From Pilimelia anulata (GTDB lineage Bacteria > Actinomycetota > Actinomycetes > Mycobacteriales > Micromonosporaceae), in assembly GCF_014647895.1 (NCBI RefSeq), contig NZ_BMQB01000004.1, positions 248,001 through 312,000 of the forward strand: 64,000 bases of DNA, given 5' to 3'. Both the position numbers and the translations under genes were made by a program. The notes below the pieces were generated by a model, which had not been told where the DNA came from, searched no databases, and saw only the letters and a program-made list of their open reading frames with translations. Shown piece by piece: positions 1 to 8,859 of the stretch; within the stretch, counting starts at the first letter, position 1; every line of letters starts with the position of its first letter.

Positions 1-681
1 GTCGACGTCGTCGGGATGGGCTGCAACGCCGGCCTGAACAGCCTCAACGCCACCGCCGGCTGGGCCCGGGCGAACCCCGGCGAGCTGGCCGTGATGGTGT
101 GCACCGAGGCGTGCTCGGCGGCGTACGTCAGCGACGGCACGATGCGCACCGCCGTGGTGAACAGCCTGTTCGGCGACGGCGCGGCCGCGGTGGCGCTGGT
201 CGCCGGCCCGGCCGTCGCCGACGGCACCGACCGGCCGCCCGCCCCCCGGGTGATCGACTTCACCAGCCGGATCATCACCGAGGCGCTCGGCGCGATGCGG
301 TACGACTGGGACGAGGCGCACCAGGGCTTCAGCTTCTACCTCGACCCGGAGATCCCGTACGTCGTCGGCGCGCACGCCCGGGCCACCGTGGACCGGCTGC
401 TCGGCCGCAGCGGGCTGCGCCAGGACGACATCGCCCACTGGCTCGTCCACTCCGGCGGCAAGAAGGTCATCGACTCGGTCGGGGTGAACCTCGGCCTGAC
501 CCGGTACGACCTGCGGCACACCAGCGGCGTCCTGCGCGACTACGGCAACCTGTCCAGCGGCTCGTTCCTGTTCTCCTACGAGCGGCTGCTGAACGAGGGC
601 ACCGTGCGCCCCGGCGAGTACGGCGTGCTCATGACCATGGGCCCCGGCTCCACCATCGAGACCGCGCTGGTCCGCTGGTGA
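1..681 (+). CDS. dpgA: Type III polyketide synthase DpgA (3,5-dihydroxyphenylacetyl-CoA synthase), 5' end missing
   Basis: The frame is open from the first base, so the gene begins before the window; about 226 codons remain of a family usually near 370 residues. The chalcone-synthase-fold catalytic triad is visible: the Cys in GCNAGLN (codon at 22-24), the His in VHSGGKKV (codon at 448-450) and the Asn in YGNLSSGSF (codon at 547-549). DpgA condenses four malonyl-CoA units into 3,5-dihydroxyphenylacetyl-CoA. The type III PKS assignment rests on the triad. The DpgA assignment rests on the three crotonase-fold genes that follow in the known dpgA-B-C-D order. The route supplies 3,5-dihydroxyphenylglycine for glycopeptides, or related aromatic units for other products. 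Confidence 0.9.
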   Translation, partial: VDVVGMGCNAGLNSLNATAGWARANPGELAVMVCTEACSAAYVSDGTMRTAVVNSLFGDGAAAVALVAGPAVADGTDRPPAPRVIDFTSRIITEALGAMRYDWDEAHQGFSFYLDPEIPYVVGAHARATVDRLLGRSGLRQDDIAHWLVHSGGKKVIDSVGVNLGLTRYDLRHTSGVLRDYGNLSSGSFLFSYERLLNEGTVRPGEYGVLMTMGPGSTIETALVRW

Positions 682-764
682 CCCGCCCGACGCACCGCCC
701 CTGCCCTTCCGGACCGGCCCCTGCCCGGCCGCGCTCCGCGCCCCGACCGACCCCGGGAGACGAC

Positions 765-1439
765 ATGCAGCTCCAGCACAGCATCGACGGCGGGCGGCCG
801 CTGGACGCCGACCTCGTCGCCGACCTCGACGCGTTCCTGGACCGGGTGGCCGACGCGCCGGCCGGCACCGTACCGGTGCTCCACCTGTCCGGCGCCCCGG
901 CCGGGCCGCCCGCGCAGCGCCCGGCGATCGGCCTGGTGAACAAGTGGGAGCGCGTCCTGCGCCGGCTCGAACGCCTCCCCGCGCCCACCGTCGCCGCGGT
1001 GGCCGGGGACTGCGGCGGCACCGCCGTCGAGGCGCTGCTCGCCACCGACCACCGGATCGCCGCGGCCGGGTCCCGGCTGCACCTGCCGGCCGGCGCCGGC
1101 GGGGTGTGGCCGGGGATGGGCCTGTACCGGCTGGTCAACCAGGCCGGGTACGCCCGGGTCCGGCGGTCCGTCCTGTTCGGCGCGCCGATCCCGGCGGCCC
1201 GGGCGGCGGAGCTGGACCTGGTCGACGAGGTGGCCGCCGCGCCCGCCGCCGCGGTCGCCGCGGCGGTCCGCGAGCTGAGCGGCGCCGGCGGCGCGGAGGT
1301 GGCCGTCCGGCGGCAGCTCATGCTCGACGCGACGACCACCACGTTCGAGGAGGCGCTCGGCCGCCACCTCGCCGCCTGCGACCGGCTGCTGCGCCGGGCC
1401 GCGGGGGAGGGGGTGCCCGGTGTCGCGGCGTTCGCCTGA
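765..1439 (+). CDS. dpgB: Crotonase-fold DpgB, helper of the DPG polyketide synthase
   Basis: This is a 224-residue enoyl-CoA hydratase/isomerase-like protein starting at ATG 765, 84 nt after dpgA. The segment AAVAGDCGGTAVEALLATDH matches the oxyanion-hole region of the crotonase fold, and LHLPAGAGGVWPGMGLYRLV follows the usual second turn. In characterised dpg clusters DpgB increases the turnover of DpgA and, with DpgD, assists dehydration and aromatisation of the tetraketide. The ORF is open far upstream in the same frame, but that part is a shadow of dpgA. The last 20 nt overlap dpgC, which implies translational coupling. The short length fits DpgB better than a housekeeping enoyl-CoA hydratase. 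Confidence 0.85.
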   Translation: MQLQHSIDGGRPLDADLVADLDAFLDRVADAPAGTVPVLHLSGAPAGPPAQRPAIGLVNKWERVLRRLERLPAPTVAAVAGDCGGTAVEALLATDHRIAAAGSRLHLPAGAGGVWPGMGLYRLVNQAGYARVRRSVLFGAPIPAARAAELDLVDEVAAAPAAAVAAAVRELSGAGGAEVAVRRQLMLDATTTTFEEALGRHLAACDRLLRRAAGEGVPGVAAFA

Positions 1440-2745
1440 GCCGGTCGGCGCGCTGCCGGCCGCCCGCGAGGTCACGGCCGCCGCGGCGGCGGTGGACGAG
1501 CTGCTGGCCGGCCTCGCCCCGCCGGAGCGCCGGTCGACCCGGGAGCACGAGGCCGTCGCCGCCGTGCAGCGGGCCGCCCGCCGGGTGAAGGCCGGGTTCC
1601 TGCGGGCGCACACCGACCGCCTGTACGACGAGGTCACCGCGGGCCGCACCCGCGCGCTGGACCTGGCGGCCCTCGGCGCGGCGCTCGCCGACGCGGTGCC
1701 CGGCCTGCTGCCGGGCCCGGCCGAGCTGGCCGCGGAGCGGGAGCGCCCGCCGGCGGCCAAGCGCGGCTGGGAGGTGGACCAGGGCATCGTGTACGGGCAC
1801 CTGCTCGCCGCCGACGGCGCCGGGCCGCACCTGGTGGCCGCCCAGCGCCGGCCCACCGCCCGGGCCCGGGAGCTGCTGCCGCGGCTCGCCGCGGCCGGCG
1901 CGGTGGACCTGCGCAGCGTCCGGGTGGAGGTCCGGGCCGGCGCCGCGCACCTGACCATGCAGCGCGCCGACTGCCTCAACGCCGAGGACGACGAGCAGGT
2001 CGACGACATGGAGACCGCGGTCGACCTGGCGCTGCTGTCGCCCGCGGTCCGGGTCGGGGTGCTGCGCGGCGGCGTGATGACCCACCCCAAGTACGCCGGC
2101 CGCCGGGTGTTCAGCGCGGGGATCAACCTCAAGAGCCTGCACGCCGGCCGGATCTCGTTCACCGGCTTCCTGCTGCGCCGCGAGCTGGGGTACGTCGCCA
2201 AGCTCGTGCACGGCCTCAGCGGCGACGACCCGGCCGAGCCGGACGTGCAGAAGCCGTGGCTGGCGGCGGTGGACACGTTCGCCATCGGCGGCGGCGCCCA
2301 GCTCCTGCTGGCCTGCGACCGGGTGGTGGCGGAGCGGGACGCGTACTTCAGCCTGCCCGCCGCCGCCGAGGGGATCATCCCCGGCTGCGCCAACCTGCGG
2401 CTCGGCCGGGCGGTCGGCAGCCGGCTCGCCCGGCAGATCGTGCTGGCCGGCCGCCGGATCGCGGCGGCCGAGCCGGCCGGCGCGCTGCTGTTCGACGAGG
2501 TGGTGCCGGCGGCCGACCTGGACCGCGCGGTCGAGGCCGGGGTGGCGCTGCTCGACGGCGCGGCGGTGGTCACCAACCGGCGGATGCTCAACCTCGCCGA
2601 CGAGCCGCCGGAGCTGTTCCGCCGGTACGTCGCGGAGTTCGCGCTCCAGCAGGCCCGGCGGATGCACAGCGCGGACGTGCTCGGCCGGGTCGGCCGGTTC
2701 GCGGCGGGCGCGGCGCCCGCGCCGGCCGGGGCGCTGGCGGGCTGA
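1420..2745 (+). CDS. dpgC: Cofactor-independent dioxygenase DpgC (3,5-dihydroxyphenylacetyl-CoA 1,2-dioxygenase)
   Basis: A 441-residue protein starts at GTG 1420, with a purine-rich GGGGGAGGGGG ribosome-binding stretch just upstream and a 20-nt overlap with dpgB. It has an N-terminal helical extension (about residues 1-190) followed by a crotonase core: [12 protein letters not shown] is near residue 230 and [19 protein letters not shown] is near 290. That layout and length are typical of DpgC, which uses O2 without metal or flavin to turn 3,5-dihydroxyphenylacetyl-CoA into 3,5-dihydroxyphenylglyoxylate. The next pathway step needs an HpgT-type aminotransferase, and none is present downstream. 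Confidence 0.9.
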   Translation: MSRRSPEPVGALPAAREVTAAAAAVDELLAGLAPPERRSTREHEAVAAVQRAARRVKAGFLRAHTDRLYDEVTAGRTRALDLAALGAALADAVPGLLPGPAELAAERERPPAAKRGWEVDQGIVYGHLLAADGAGPHLVAAQRRPTARARELLPRLAAAGAVDLRSVRVEVRAGAAHLTMQRADCLNAEDDEQVDDMETAVDLALLSPAVRVGVLRGGVMTHPKYAGRRVFSAGINLKSLHAGRISFTGFLLRRELGYVAKLVHGLSGDDPAEPDVQKPWLAAVDTFAIGGGAQLLLACDRVVAERDAYFSLPAAAEGIIPGCANLRLGRAVGSRLARQIVLAGRRIAAAEPAGALLFDEVVPAADLDRAVEAGVALLDGAAVVTNRRMLNLADEPPELFRRYVAEFALQQARRMHSADVLGRVGRFAAGAAPAPAGALAG

Positions 2746-2749
2746 CGCG

Positions 2750-3550
2750 GTGGCCGACGAGCCGCGGGTGCGGTACGAGAAGCGCGGCCGGGTGGCGTAC
2801 GTGACGCTGAACCGCCCGGCCGTGCTGAACGCGATGGACCTCGCCATGCACGCCGAGCTGGGCCGGGTCTGGGACGACTTCGAGGCGGACGACGACCTGT
2901 GGGTGGCGGTGCTGACCGGGGCCGGCGACCGGGCGTTCTCCACCGGCCAGGACCTGCGCGAGCGGGCCGAGCGGGACCGCGCGGGCGGGCCGGGCGGCAC
3001 GTTCGGCAGCAACGGTCAGCCCGGCTGGCCGCGGCTCACCGAGCGGTTCGGGCTGACCAAGCCGATCGTCGCCCGGGTGCACGGGTACGCCCTCGGCGGC
3101 GGCTTCGAGCTGGCGCTGGCCTGCGACGTGATCGTGGCCTCGCAGCATGCGGTGTTCGGGCTGCCGGAGGCGCGGCTGGGCCTGGTGCCCGGCGCGGGCG
3201 GGGTGTTCCGGCTGGCCCGGCAGCTCCCGCTGCGCACCGCGCTGGGGTACCTGCTGACCGGCCGGCGGATCTCGGCGTCGCGGGCGATGCAGCTCGGGCT
3301 GGTCAACGACGTCGTCCCCGCCGACGCACTGGACGAGTGCGTGGCCGGCTGGGTGGACGACCTGCTGCGCAGCGCGCCGCTGGCGGTCCGGGCGATCAAG
3401 GAGGCGGCGCTGCGCTCGGTCGATCTGTCGCTGGCGGAGGCGTTCGCCGCCCGGTACCCGGCGGAGGAGCGCCGGTCGGCGAGCCTGGACGCGGTCGAGG
3501 GGCCGCGGGCGTTCGTGGAGAAGCGGGACCCGGCGTGGCGGGCCCGCTGA
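2750..3550 (+). CDS. dpgD: Enoyl-CoA hydratase/isomerase family protein DpgD
   Basis: This 266-residue crotonase starts at GTG 2750, 4 nt after the dpgC stop. It shows the canonical family features: [15 protein letters not shown] at the N-terminus, FSTGQDLRE for the first oxyanion residue, and [17 protein letters not shown] followed by [16 protein letters not shown] for the second. DpgD is thought to act with DpgB in the dehydration and aromatisation steps after DpgA. Its length and motifs alone would also fit a general enoyl-CoA hydratase, so the specific name depends on gene order. It is the last gene of the dpg operon; the next gene has its own palindromic upstream region. Confidence 0.85.
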   Translation: MADEPRVRYEKRGRVAYVTLNRPAVLNAMDLAMHAELGRVWDDFEADDDLWVAVLTGAGDRAFSTGQDLRERAERDRAGGPGGTFGSNGQPGWPRLTERFGLTKPIVARVHGYALGGGFELALACDVIVASQHAVFGLPEARLGLVPGAGGVFRLARQLPLRTALGYLLTGRRISASRAMQLGLVNDVVPADALDECVAGWVDDLLRSAPLAVRAIKEAALRSVDLSLAEAFAARYPAEERRSASLDAVEGPRAFVEKRDPAWRAR

Positions 3551-3574
3551 CGGGGCTGTTCGCGGCCGCCATAG

Positions 3575-3594
3575 CGATATATCGTTGATGCATC
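3575..3594. promoter_or_regulatory. Adjacent palindromes, candidate PadR operator
   Basis: Two perfect palindromes lie side by side in the 66-nt gap before the PadR gene: CGATATATCG at 3575-3584 and GATGCATC at 3587-3594. The stretch is markedly AT-rich against its surroundings. PadR regulators usually autoregulate through AT-containing dyads next to their own gene, so this is the natural operator candidate. Binding is inferred. Confidence 0.5.
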
Positions 3595-3616
3595 GCCGTA
3601 CGTTCGGAGGTGGCCG

Positions 3617-4273
3617 ATGCCGCACGTGCACGTGGGTCCCGGCGAGTGGGCCGGCGACCCGCCGCCGCCCCTCCCGCCGCTGCCGCCCGCACCCCCGCCG
3701 CCGCCCCCGCCGGCCGGGCCGCGCCGCGGCGGCCGGGTGCGCAAGGGCGACGTCCGGGCCACCCTGCTGGCGCTGCTCGCCGACGGGCCGCGCAACGGGT
3801 ACCAGCTCATCCGCGCCATCGCCGAGCGCAGCGGCGGCACCTGGCGGCCGAGCCCCGGCTCGGTGTACCCGACACTCGCCCAGTTGGCGGAGGAGGGACT
3901 GCTGACCACCACCGGCGCCGGCCGCGAGCGCCGCTGCCACCTCACCGAGCGCGGCCGGGCGGCGGCCGCCGCCGCGGCCGACGCGCCGCCGGCGCCGGCG
4001 TTCGCGCCGCCCGCGGCCGGGGTGCCCGAGCTGACCGGGGCGTACGAGCGGCTGCGCGCCGCGGTGACCCTGCTGGTCGAGGACGGCACGCCGGACCAGC
4101 GCGCGCACGCCCGGCGGCTGCTGGACGCCGCCCGCCGCGACCTGTACCGCATCCTCGCCGACGACCTCCCGGCCGCCGCCGATCCCCCGGCCGGCGACCA
4201 CCCCGACACCGGCCGGCCGGCCGCCGCCTTCCCGGGCGCTCCCGCCGCCGGTGACCCCGGCCGCGCGCCGTGA
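3617..4273 (+). CDS. PadR-family transcriptional regulator
   Basis: The 218-residue protein starts at ATG 3617 with GGAGG at 3606-3610. Residues 1-40 are proline-rich and probably disordered. The PadR winged-helix domain follows (about 43-115): DVRATLLALLADGPRNGYQL, then GTWRPSPGSVYPTLAQLAEE, which is the characteristic family signature. The C-terminal part (about 135-190) is helical and would form the dimerisation arm. The MFS gene follows at once, a common regulator-exporter arrangement in which PadR represses the pump until a ligand binds. Control of the dpg genes is possible but not shown. Confidence 0.9.
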   Translation: MPHVHVGPGEWAGDPPPPLPPLPPAPPPPPPPAGPRRGGRVRKGDVRATLLALLADGPRNGYQLIRAIAERSGGTWRPSPGSVYPTLAQLAEEGLLTTTGAGRERRCHLTERGRAAAAAAADAPPAPAFAPPAAGVPELTGAYERLRAAVTLLVEDGTPDQRAHARRLLDAARRDLYRILADDLPAAADPPAGDHPDTGRPAAAFPGAPAAGDPGRAP

Positions 4274-4299
4274 CCCGCACCGTCCCGATTGGAGGGCCG

Positions 4300-5565
4300 A
4301 TGACCGGCCAGCCCGTGGCCCCGCCCGCCCCCGGCGCGGCCGAGCCCGACCCCCCGCTGCGCCGCAACCGCAACTTCCAGCTCCTCTGGGGCGGCTCGGC
4401 GTTCGCCTTCCTCGGCAAGGAGATCACCGACCTCGCGTACCCGCTGGTGATCCTCGGCCTGACCGGCTCGCCCGCGTGGGCGGGCGCGTTCGGCGGCGTG
4501 CAGCTCTTCGTGGCGCTGCTGGTCGGCCTGCCCGCGGGCGCGCTGGCCGACGCGCACGACCGGCGCCGGCTGCTGGTGATCATGGAGACGGTCCGGGTAC
4601 TCGCCGCGACCAGCGTGCTCGTCGCCGTCCTGCGCGACGCCGTCACGCTGCCGCACCTGCTCGCCGTGGCCGTGCTGATCGGCGCGGTCGCGCCGCTCGG
4701 CGGGTCGGCCCGGATGCTGCTGGTCCGGGCGGTGGTCCCGCCGCGGCAGCTCACCGCCGCGCTGACCCGGGAGGAGGTGCGCAGCCACGCCGTCGGCCTG
4801 GGCGGCCCGCCGCTGGGCGGCCTGCTGTACGCGACCGCGCTCGCCCTGCCGTTCCTGGCCACGGCGGTCGCGTTCGCGGTGTCGCTGGTCTGCGCGCTGT
4901 TCGTCCGGCCGCCCGCGCCCGCCGCCCGCCCGGAGCCCGAGGGGGGGCCGCTGCTCGGCCGGGCGCTGGCCGGGCTGCGGCTGCTGTGGGCGTCGCCGGT
5001 ACTGCGGCACGGCACGCTGTTCGCCGCCGCGCTGAACATGGTCACCGCGCCGCTGCTGCTCGTCGTCATCGTGCTGCTGCGCCGCGAGGGCGCGTCCGCG
5101 ACGATGATCGGCCTCACCTCGGTGGGGCTGGCGCTGGGCGGCCTCGCCGGTACGGTCCTCGTCAAGCCGCTGCACCGCGCGCTGCGGCCGGGCGCGCTGA
5201 TGCTCTGGCTCGGCGGTACGGCCGTCGTGCTGATCGCCGCGCTGGCCCTGCCGTGGGGCGCGTGGTGGCTGGCGACCGCGCTGTTCCTGCTCGGCCTGGG
5301 CGGCCCGTCGATGCGGGTGCTCGTGGACATCCTGATCTTCCGCCAGGTCCCGGACGGCCAGCGCGGGCGGGCGGTCACCGCGTTCATGACCGTGCTCGGG
5401 GCGGGCGCGTCGGTCGGCGTCCTCGGCTCCGGCCTGCTGCTGGAGCACCTGCCCGCCGCGTACGCGATCCCGGTCCTGGCCGGCGTGCTGGCGCTCGCGG
5501 TGGCCCGCGCGTTCACCGATCCGCGCATCCGCGCTACCCAGTGGCCGGGTGCCAGTGTGGAGTGA
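4300..5565 (+). CDS. Major facilitator superfamily transporter, likely drug or metabolite exporter
   Basis: This is a 421-residue integral membrane protein. ATG 4300 is chosen over GTG 4270 because GGAGGG at 4291-4296 lies just before it; the GTG would overlap the PadR stop. About twelve hydrophobic segments are visible. The loop PAGALADAHDRRRLL after the second segment is the MFS motif A region (GxxxDxxxRR-like). LFLLGLGGPSMRVLVDILIF in the second half resembles enterobactin- and macrolide-exporter-like MFS proteins. Position after PadR and next to dpg suggests export of, or resistance to, the product of the neighbouring cluster. The substrate cannot be read from the sequence. Confidence 0.88.
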   Translation: MTGQPVAPPAPGAAEPDPPLRRNRNFQLLWGGSAFAFLGKEITDLAYPLVILGLTGSPAWAGAFGGVQLFVALLVGLPAGALADAHDRRRLLVIMETVRVLAATSVLVAVLRDAVTLPHLLAVAVLIGAVAPLGGSARMLLVRAVVPPRQLTAALTREEVRSHAVGLGGPPLGGLLYATALALPFLATAVAFAVSLVCALFVRPPAPAARPEPEGGPLLGRALAGLRLLWASPVLRHGTLFAAALNMVTAPLLLVVIVLLRREGASATMIGLTSVGLALGGLAGTVLVKPLHRALRPGALMLWLGGTAVVLIAALALPWGAWWLATALFLLGLGGPSMRVLVDILIFRQVPDGQRGRAVTAFMTVLGAGASVGVLGSGLLLEHLPAAYAIPVLAGVLALAVARAFTDPRIRATQWPGASVE

Positions 5566-5575
5566 TCCTCATCAC

Positions 5576-5592
5576 GTCCGATCCAATCGGAC
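5576..5592. promoter_or_regulatory. 17-bp dyad upstream of the AfsR-like gene
   Basis: GTCCGAT and ATCGGAC form perfect 7-nt arms around CCA at 5576-5592, in the 203-nt gap between the MFS gene and the AfsR-like regulator. The half-site GTCCGAT occurs again at 5640-5646. A dyad plus a repeated half-site suggests a regulator-binding region; which regulator binds is unknown. Confidence 0.4.
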
Positions 5593-5768
5593 AGAGTGCG
5601 AAATCGGGCGCTAAGGCCGCCCGCGGCGGTGCCGCGAGTGTCCGATCTGTACAAGCGATCATCCCCGCCGGCCGCACCCGGGCGCCGATCGGGGTGGCAC
5701 GTGGCGGATGCCCCGGCGGCGTATCGGAGGGTAGCGTCACCCCAGCGGCGGGTAGTCGGGGGGTCCGG

Positions 5769-8700
5769 GTGAGAATTCGCGTACTGGGTCCGGTCGAAGT
5801 GGAGCACGACGGCCAGCCCCTGCGGCTGGCCCGGCGGCAGCAGCGGCTGATCCTCGGCATCCTCGCGCTGCGCGCCGACGAGCTGGTCTCGGCCAGCCAC
5901 CTCATCGACCTGCTCTGGGGTACCGCGCCGCCGCGCCAGGCCCGGGCGGTCGTGCAGACCCGGATCAGCGAGCTGCGCGCGGTCCTGCACGGCGCCGGCT
6001 CCGCGGACGTCCGGCTGCACACGCGCAGCGGCGGGTACCTGCTCGAATCCGCGCCCACCGCCGTCGACGCCCGGCACTTCCGCACCCTCGTCCGCGCCGC
6101 CCGGGCCGAGCCGGACGCGGCCGCCGCGGCCCGCACCCTGCGCCGCGCGCTCGACCTGTGGCGCGGCCCGGTACTCGGCGGCGACGTCGGCGGCGAGCTG
6201 TGCACCACGCTGTGCCAGGGCCTCGAATCGGCCCGGCTGACCGCCACCGAGGACCTGTTCGACGCCGAGCTGCGCTCCGGCAACCAGCACCGGATCGTCG
6301 ACGAGCTGCTCGCCACCGCCCGGGTCAACCCGGCCCGGGAGCGGCTGGTCGGGCAGCTCATGATCGCGCTGCGCCGGGTCGGTCGCAACGCGGAGGCGCT
6401 CGCGTACTACGAGCGGTGGCGGCGCTGGCTCGCCGACGAGTTCGGGGTGGACCCGCAGCCGGAGGTGCAGCGGCTGCACCTGGCGATCCTCCGCGACACC
6501 GACCCGGAGGGCGAGGGCGGCCCGGCGGCGCCGTCGGTGTCGGCGCAGCGCCCGTCCGTGCCGCCGGCCCCGGCGGCGGCCGCTTCGGCGGCGTCGGCGG
6601 CGGCGGCATCGGCCGCGCCGGCCGCGCGGCGGGTCGCGGTACCGCGACAGCGCGCGGCCGAACGGACCGACGCGGCCGACCTGCGCCGCCCGACCCCACA
6701 CCCCGCCGTTCCGGCCGGCGCGACCCCACACCCCGCCGCTCCGGCCGGCGCGACCCCACACCCCGCGGCTCCGGCCGGCGCGACCCCACACCCCGCGGCT
6801 CCGCCCGCCGCGGCCGCAGCCGCCCGCCCGGCTGCCCGCCCGGCCCCGGACTCGACCCGGGTCCCGGCCCCCGCTGCCCGCTCGGCTCCGGCCGCACCGG
6901 AGCGCACCGCTGCGCCCGCCGGCCCGGTGTGGCCCGCGCACGATCCGTCCACTGTGGGTTCGGTGCCCGCGCCGGGGATCGCCGACCCGCAACACCCGGC
7001 AATCCCGGCCGAGTCATCGCAACATTCCGCAACCGCGGCCCCGCCGGCCGCCCGACCCGGCCTCGCGGCCGGGCGACCGCCGGCACCGGTCGCCGACCCG
7101 GCGGCGGCACCGCTGCACCGGCCCGCACCGACCCCGGCCGCGCCGCCCGCCCACCCGACCCCGGCCGGCGCCGGCCCCGGCGGGCCCGAACCCGAGGCCG
7201 CGACCGCCGCCGCCGTACCGCACCTGCTCGCCCCGGCCGCCCCCGACTTCACCGGCCGCGCCGACGAGGTCGCCGAGCTGTGCCGGCTGCTCACCGCGGC
7301 CGACCCCGGCCGGGTCGCCGTCGCCGCCGTCGTCGGCCCCGCCGGCATCGGCAAGACCGCCCTGTCCCTGCACGTCGCCCACCGCCTGCGCGCCGCCTTC
7401 CCGGACGGCCAGCTCTACGCCGACCTGCGCGACCCGGCCGGCGCCGAGGCCGACCCGTACGAGGTGCTCGGCCGCTTCCTGCGCGCCCTCGGCGTCGCCG
7501 CCGCCGCGGTACCGGGCACCCTCGCCGAGCGGGCCGACCTGTACCGCGACGTCCTCGCCGAGCGCCGCGTCCTCGTCGTCCTCGACGACGCCGCGGGCGA
7601 CGACGGCGTCCGCCCGCTGGTCCCCGCCGGCCGGCACTGCGCGGTCCTGCTCACCGGCCGCGGCCACCCCGGCGCCACCCTCGGCGCGCCCGCGCTCCGC
7701 CTCGACCTCCTGCCCGAGCCGGCGGCCCTCGACCTGCTCGGCCGCCTCGCCGGCCCGGACCGCGTCCGGGCCGAGCCCGCCGCCGCGGCCGAACTGGCCG
7801 AGCAGTGCGGCCGGCTGCCGCTCGCGCTGCGCGTCGTCGGCGCCCGGCTGGCCGCCAAGCCGCACTGGAGCCTGGCCAAGCTCGCCGGCCGGCTGCGCGA
7901 CGAGAGCGCCCGGCTGGACCAGCTCCGGTACCGCGACCTGGACGTCCGCACGACCCTCACCCGCGACGCCGCCGCGCTGCCGGCCGACGCCCGCCGCCTC
8001 CTCGGCCGCCTCGGCGACCTCGACCTGGCCGAGACGAACGCCTGGCTGGCGGCGGCGGTGCTGGACGTCCGCCCGGCCCGCAGCGAGGCCCTGCTCGAAC
8101 ACCTCTTCGACGCCCGGCTCGTCGACATCGCCGGGGCGGCCGACCCGGCCCGGTTCCGGCTGCACCCGCTGGTCCGGCTGTGCGCCCGCGAGCGGGCCGC
8201 CGCCGAGGAGGAGCCGGGGGCGCTCGCCGCGGCCCGGGACCGATACTTCGGCGCCTGGCTGTCCGTCGTCGACCACATCGGCCGGGACCAGCCCGCCGAC
8301 CCGGGCAGCGCGCTGCGCGGGCCGGCGCCGCGGTACCCGCTCGGCGAGACCGTGCTGGCCCGGCTGGCGGCATCCCCGGCGTCCTGGTTCGCGGGCGAGC
8401 GCGCGGCGCTGACCGCGGTCGCCAAGCGCGCCGCCAGGGACGGCCGCGCCGCCGTCTGCTGGGACCTGGTCAGCGGCATCTCCCCGCTGCTGCGGGCGGG
8501 CCGGTACCTGGCCGAGTGGCGCGAGCTGCTGATGGTCGCGCTGATCGCCGCGAGCGCGGCCGGCGACCGGCTCGGCATGGCCACGATGATGTACCGGCTG
8601 GCCGGCTACAGCGCGGTCCGGCGCGACTTCCCGCGGGCGGAGGAGTACCTGCGCGAGGCCCGCGGCCTGTTCGCCCGTACGGGCAGCGGCGCGGGCCGGG

Positions 8701-8831
8701 CGGCGGTGGAGGAGTTCACCGCCTCGATCGCCCGGCACGGGGGGCAGCGGCGGCCGCTGCTGCGCGACGGCGCCCTGCCGGACGTCCGCCAGCCACCGGC
8801 ACCGCTCCTGCACGGCCCCTGCCCGGCCTGA
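5769..8831 (+). CDS. AfsR/SARP-family transcriptional regulator with NB-ARC ATPase domain
   Basis: The 1020-residue protein starts at GTG 5769 (VRIRVLGPVEVEHDGQPLRL), the usual SARP beginning; the open frame further upstream is ignored. An OmpR-type winged helix spans about 1-92, with LRLARRQQRLILGILALRAD and the recognition region RQARAVVQTRISELR. A bacterial transcriptional activation domain spans about 98-245. A 230-residue Pro/Ala linker contains a 30-bp tandem repeat. The NB-ARC domain has a P-loop GPAGIGKTALS near residue 523 and VLVVLDDAAGDDGV as Walker B. The C-terminal helical part looks shorter than the TPR region of AfsR. Such proteins switch on secondary-metabolite clusters, so control of the adjacent dpg-containing locus is plausible. 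Confidence 0.88.
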   Translation: MRIRVLGPVEVEHDGQPLRLARRQQRLILGILALRADELVSASHLIDLLWGTAPPRQARAVVQTRISELRAVLHGAGSADVRLHTRSGGYLLESAPTAVDARHFRTLVRAARAEPDAAAAARTLRRALDLWRGPVLGGDVGGELCTTLCQGLESARLTATEDLFDAELRSGNQHRIVDELLATARVNPARERLVGQLMIALRRVGRNAEALAYYERWRRWLADEFGVDPQPEVQRLHLAILRDTDPEGEGGPAAPSVSAQRPSVPPAPAAAASAASAAAASAAPAARRVAVPRQRAAERTDAADLRRPTPHPAVPAGATPHPAAPAGATPHPAAPAGATPHPAAPPAAAAAARPAARPAPDSTRVPAPAARSAPAAPERTAAPAGPVWPAHDPSTVGSVPAPGIADPQHPAIPAESSQHSATAAPPAARPGLAAGRPPAPVADPAAAPLHRPAPTPAAPPAHPTPAGAGPGGPEPEAATAAAVPHLLAPAAPDFTGRADEVAELCRLLTAADPGRVAVAAVVGPAGIGKTALSLHVAHRLRAAFPDGQLYADLRDPAGAEADPYEVLGRFLRALGVAAAAVPGTLAERADLYRDVLAERRVLVVLDDAAGDDGVRPLVPAGRHCAVLLTGRGHPGATLGAPALRLDLLPEPAALDLLGRLAGPDRVRAEPAAAAELAEQCGRLPLALRVVGARLAAKPHWSLAKLAGRLRDESARLDQLRYRDLDVRTTLTRDAAALPADARRLLGRLGDLDLAETNAWLAAAVLDVRPARSEALLEHLFDARLVDIAGAADPARFRLHPLVRLCARERAAAEEEPGALAAARDRYFGAWLSVVDHIGRDQPADPGSALRGPAPRYPLGETVLARLAASPASWFAGERAALTAVAKRAARDGRAAVCWDLVSGISPLLRAGRYLAEWRELLMVALIAASAAGDRLGMATMMYRLAGYSAVRRDFPRAEEYLREARGLFARTGSGAGRAAVEEFTASIARHGGQRRPLLRDGALPDVRQPPAPLLHGPCPA
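6691..6810 (+). repeat. Four in-frame 30-bp tandem repeats in the regulator linker
   Basis: Four consecutive 30-bp units start at 6691, 6721, 6751 and 6781 and differ at only a few bases. Each encodes the decapeptide ATPHPAAPAG or a one-residue variant. The unit length keeps the reading frame, so copy-number change would only alter the length of the disordered linker between the DNA-binding/BTAD part and the ATPase. Confidence 0.95.
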
Positions 8832-8859
8832 CCCGCCGGCCCGACCCCGGGAGGGCTGT

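Noticed and set aside
3942..6995. A 1017-codon open frame on the minus strand
   Set aside because: It is a shadow of the PadR, MFS and AfsR-like genes, caused by extreme GC content; the translation is Arg/Ala/Gly-rich with no domain, and the forward genes have clear motifs and ribosome-binding sites.
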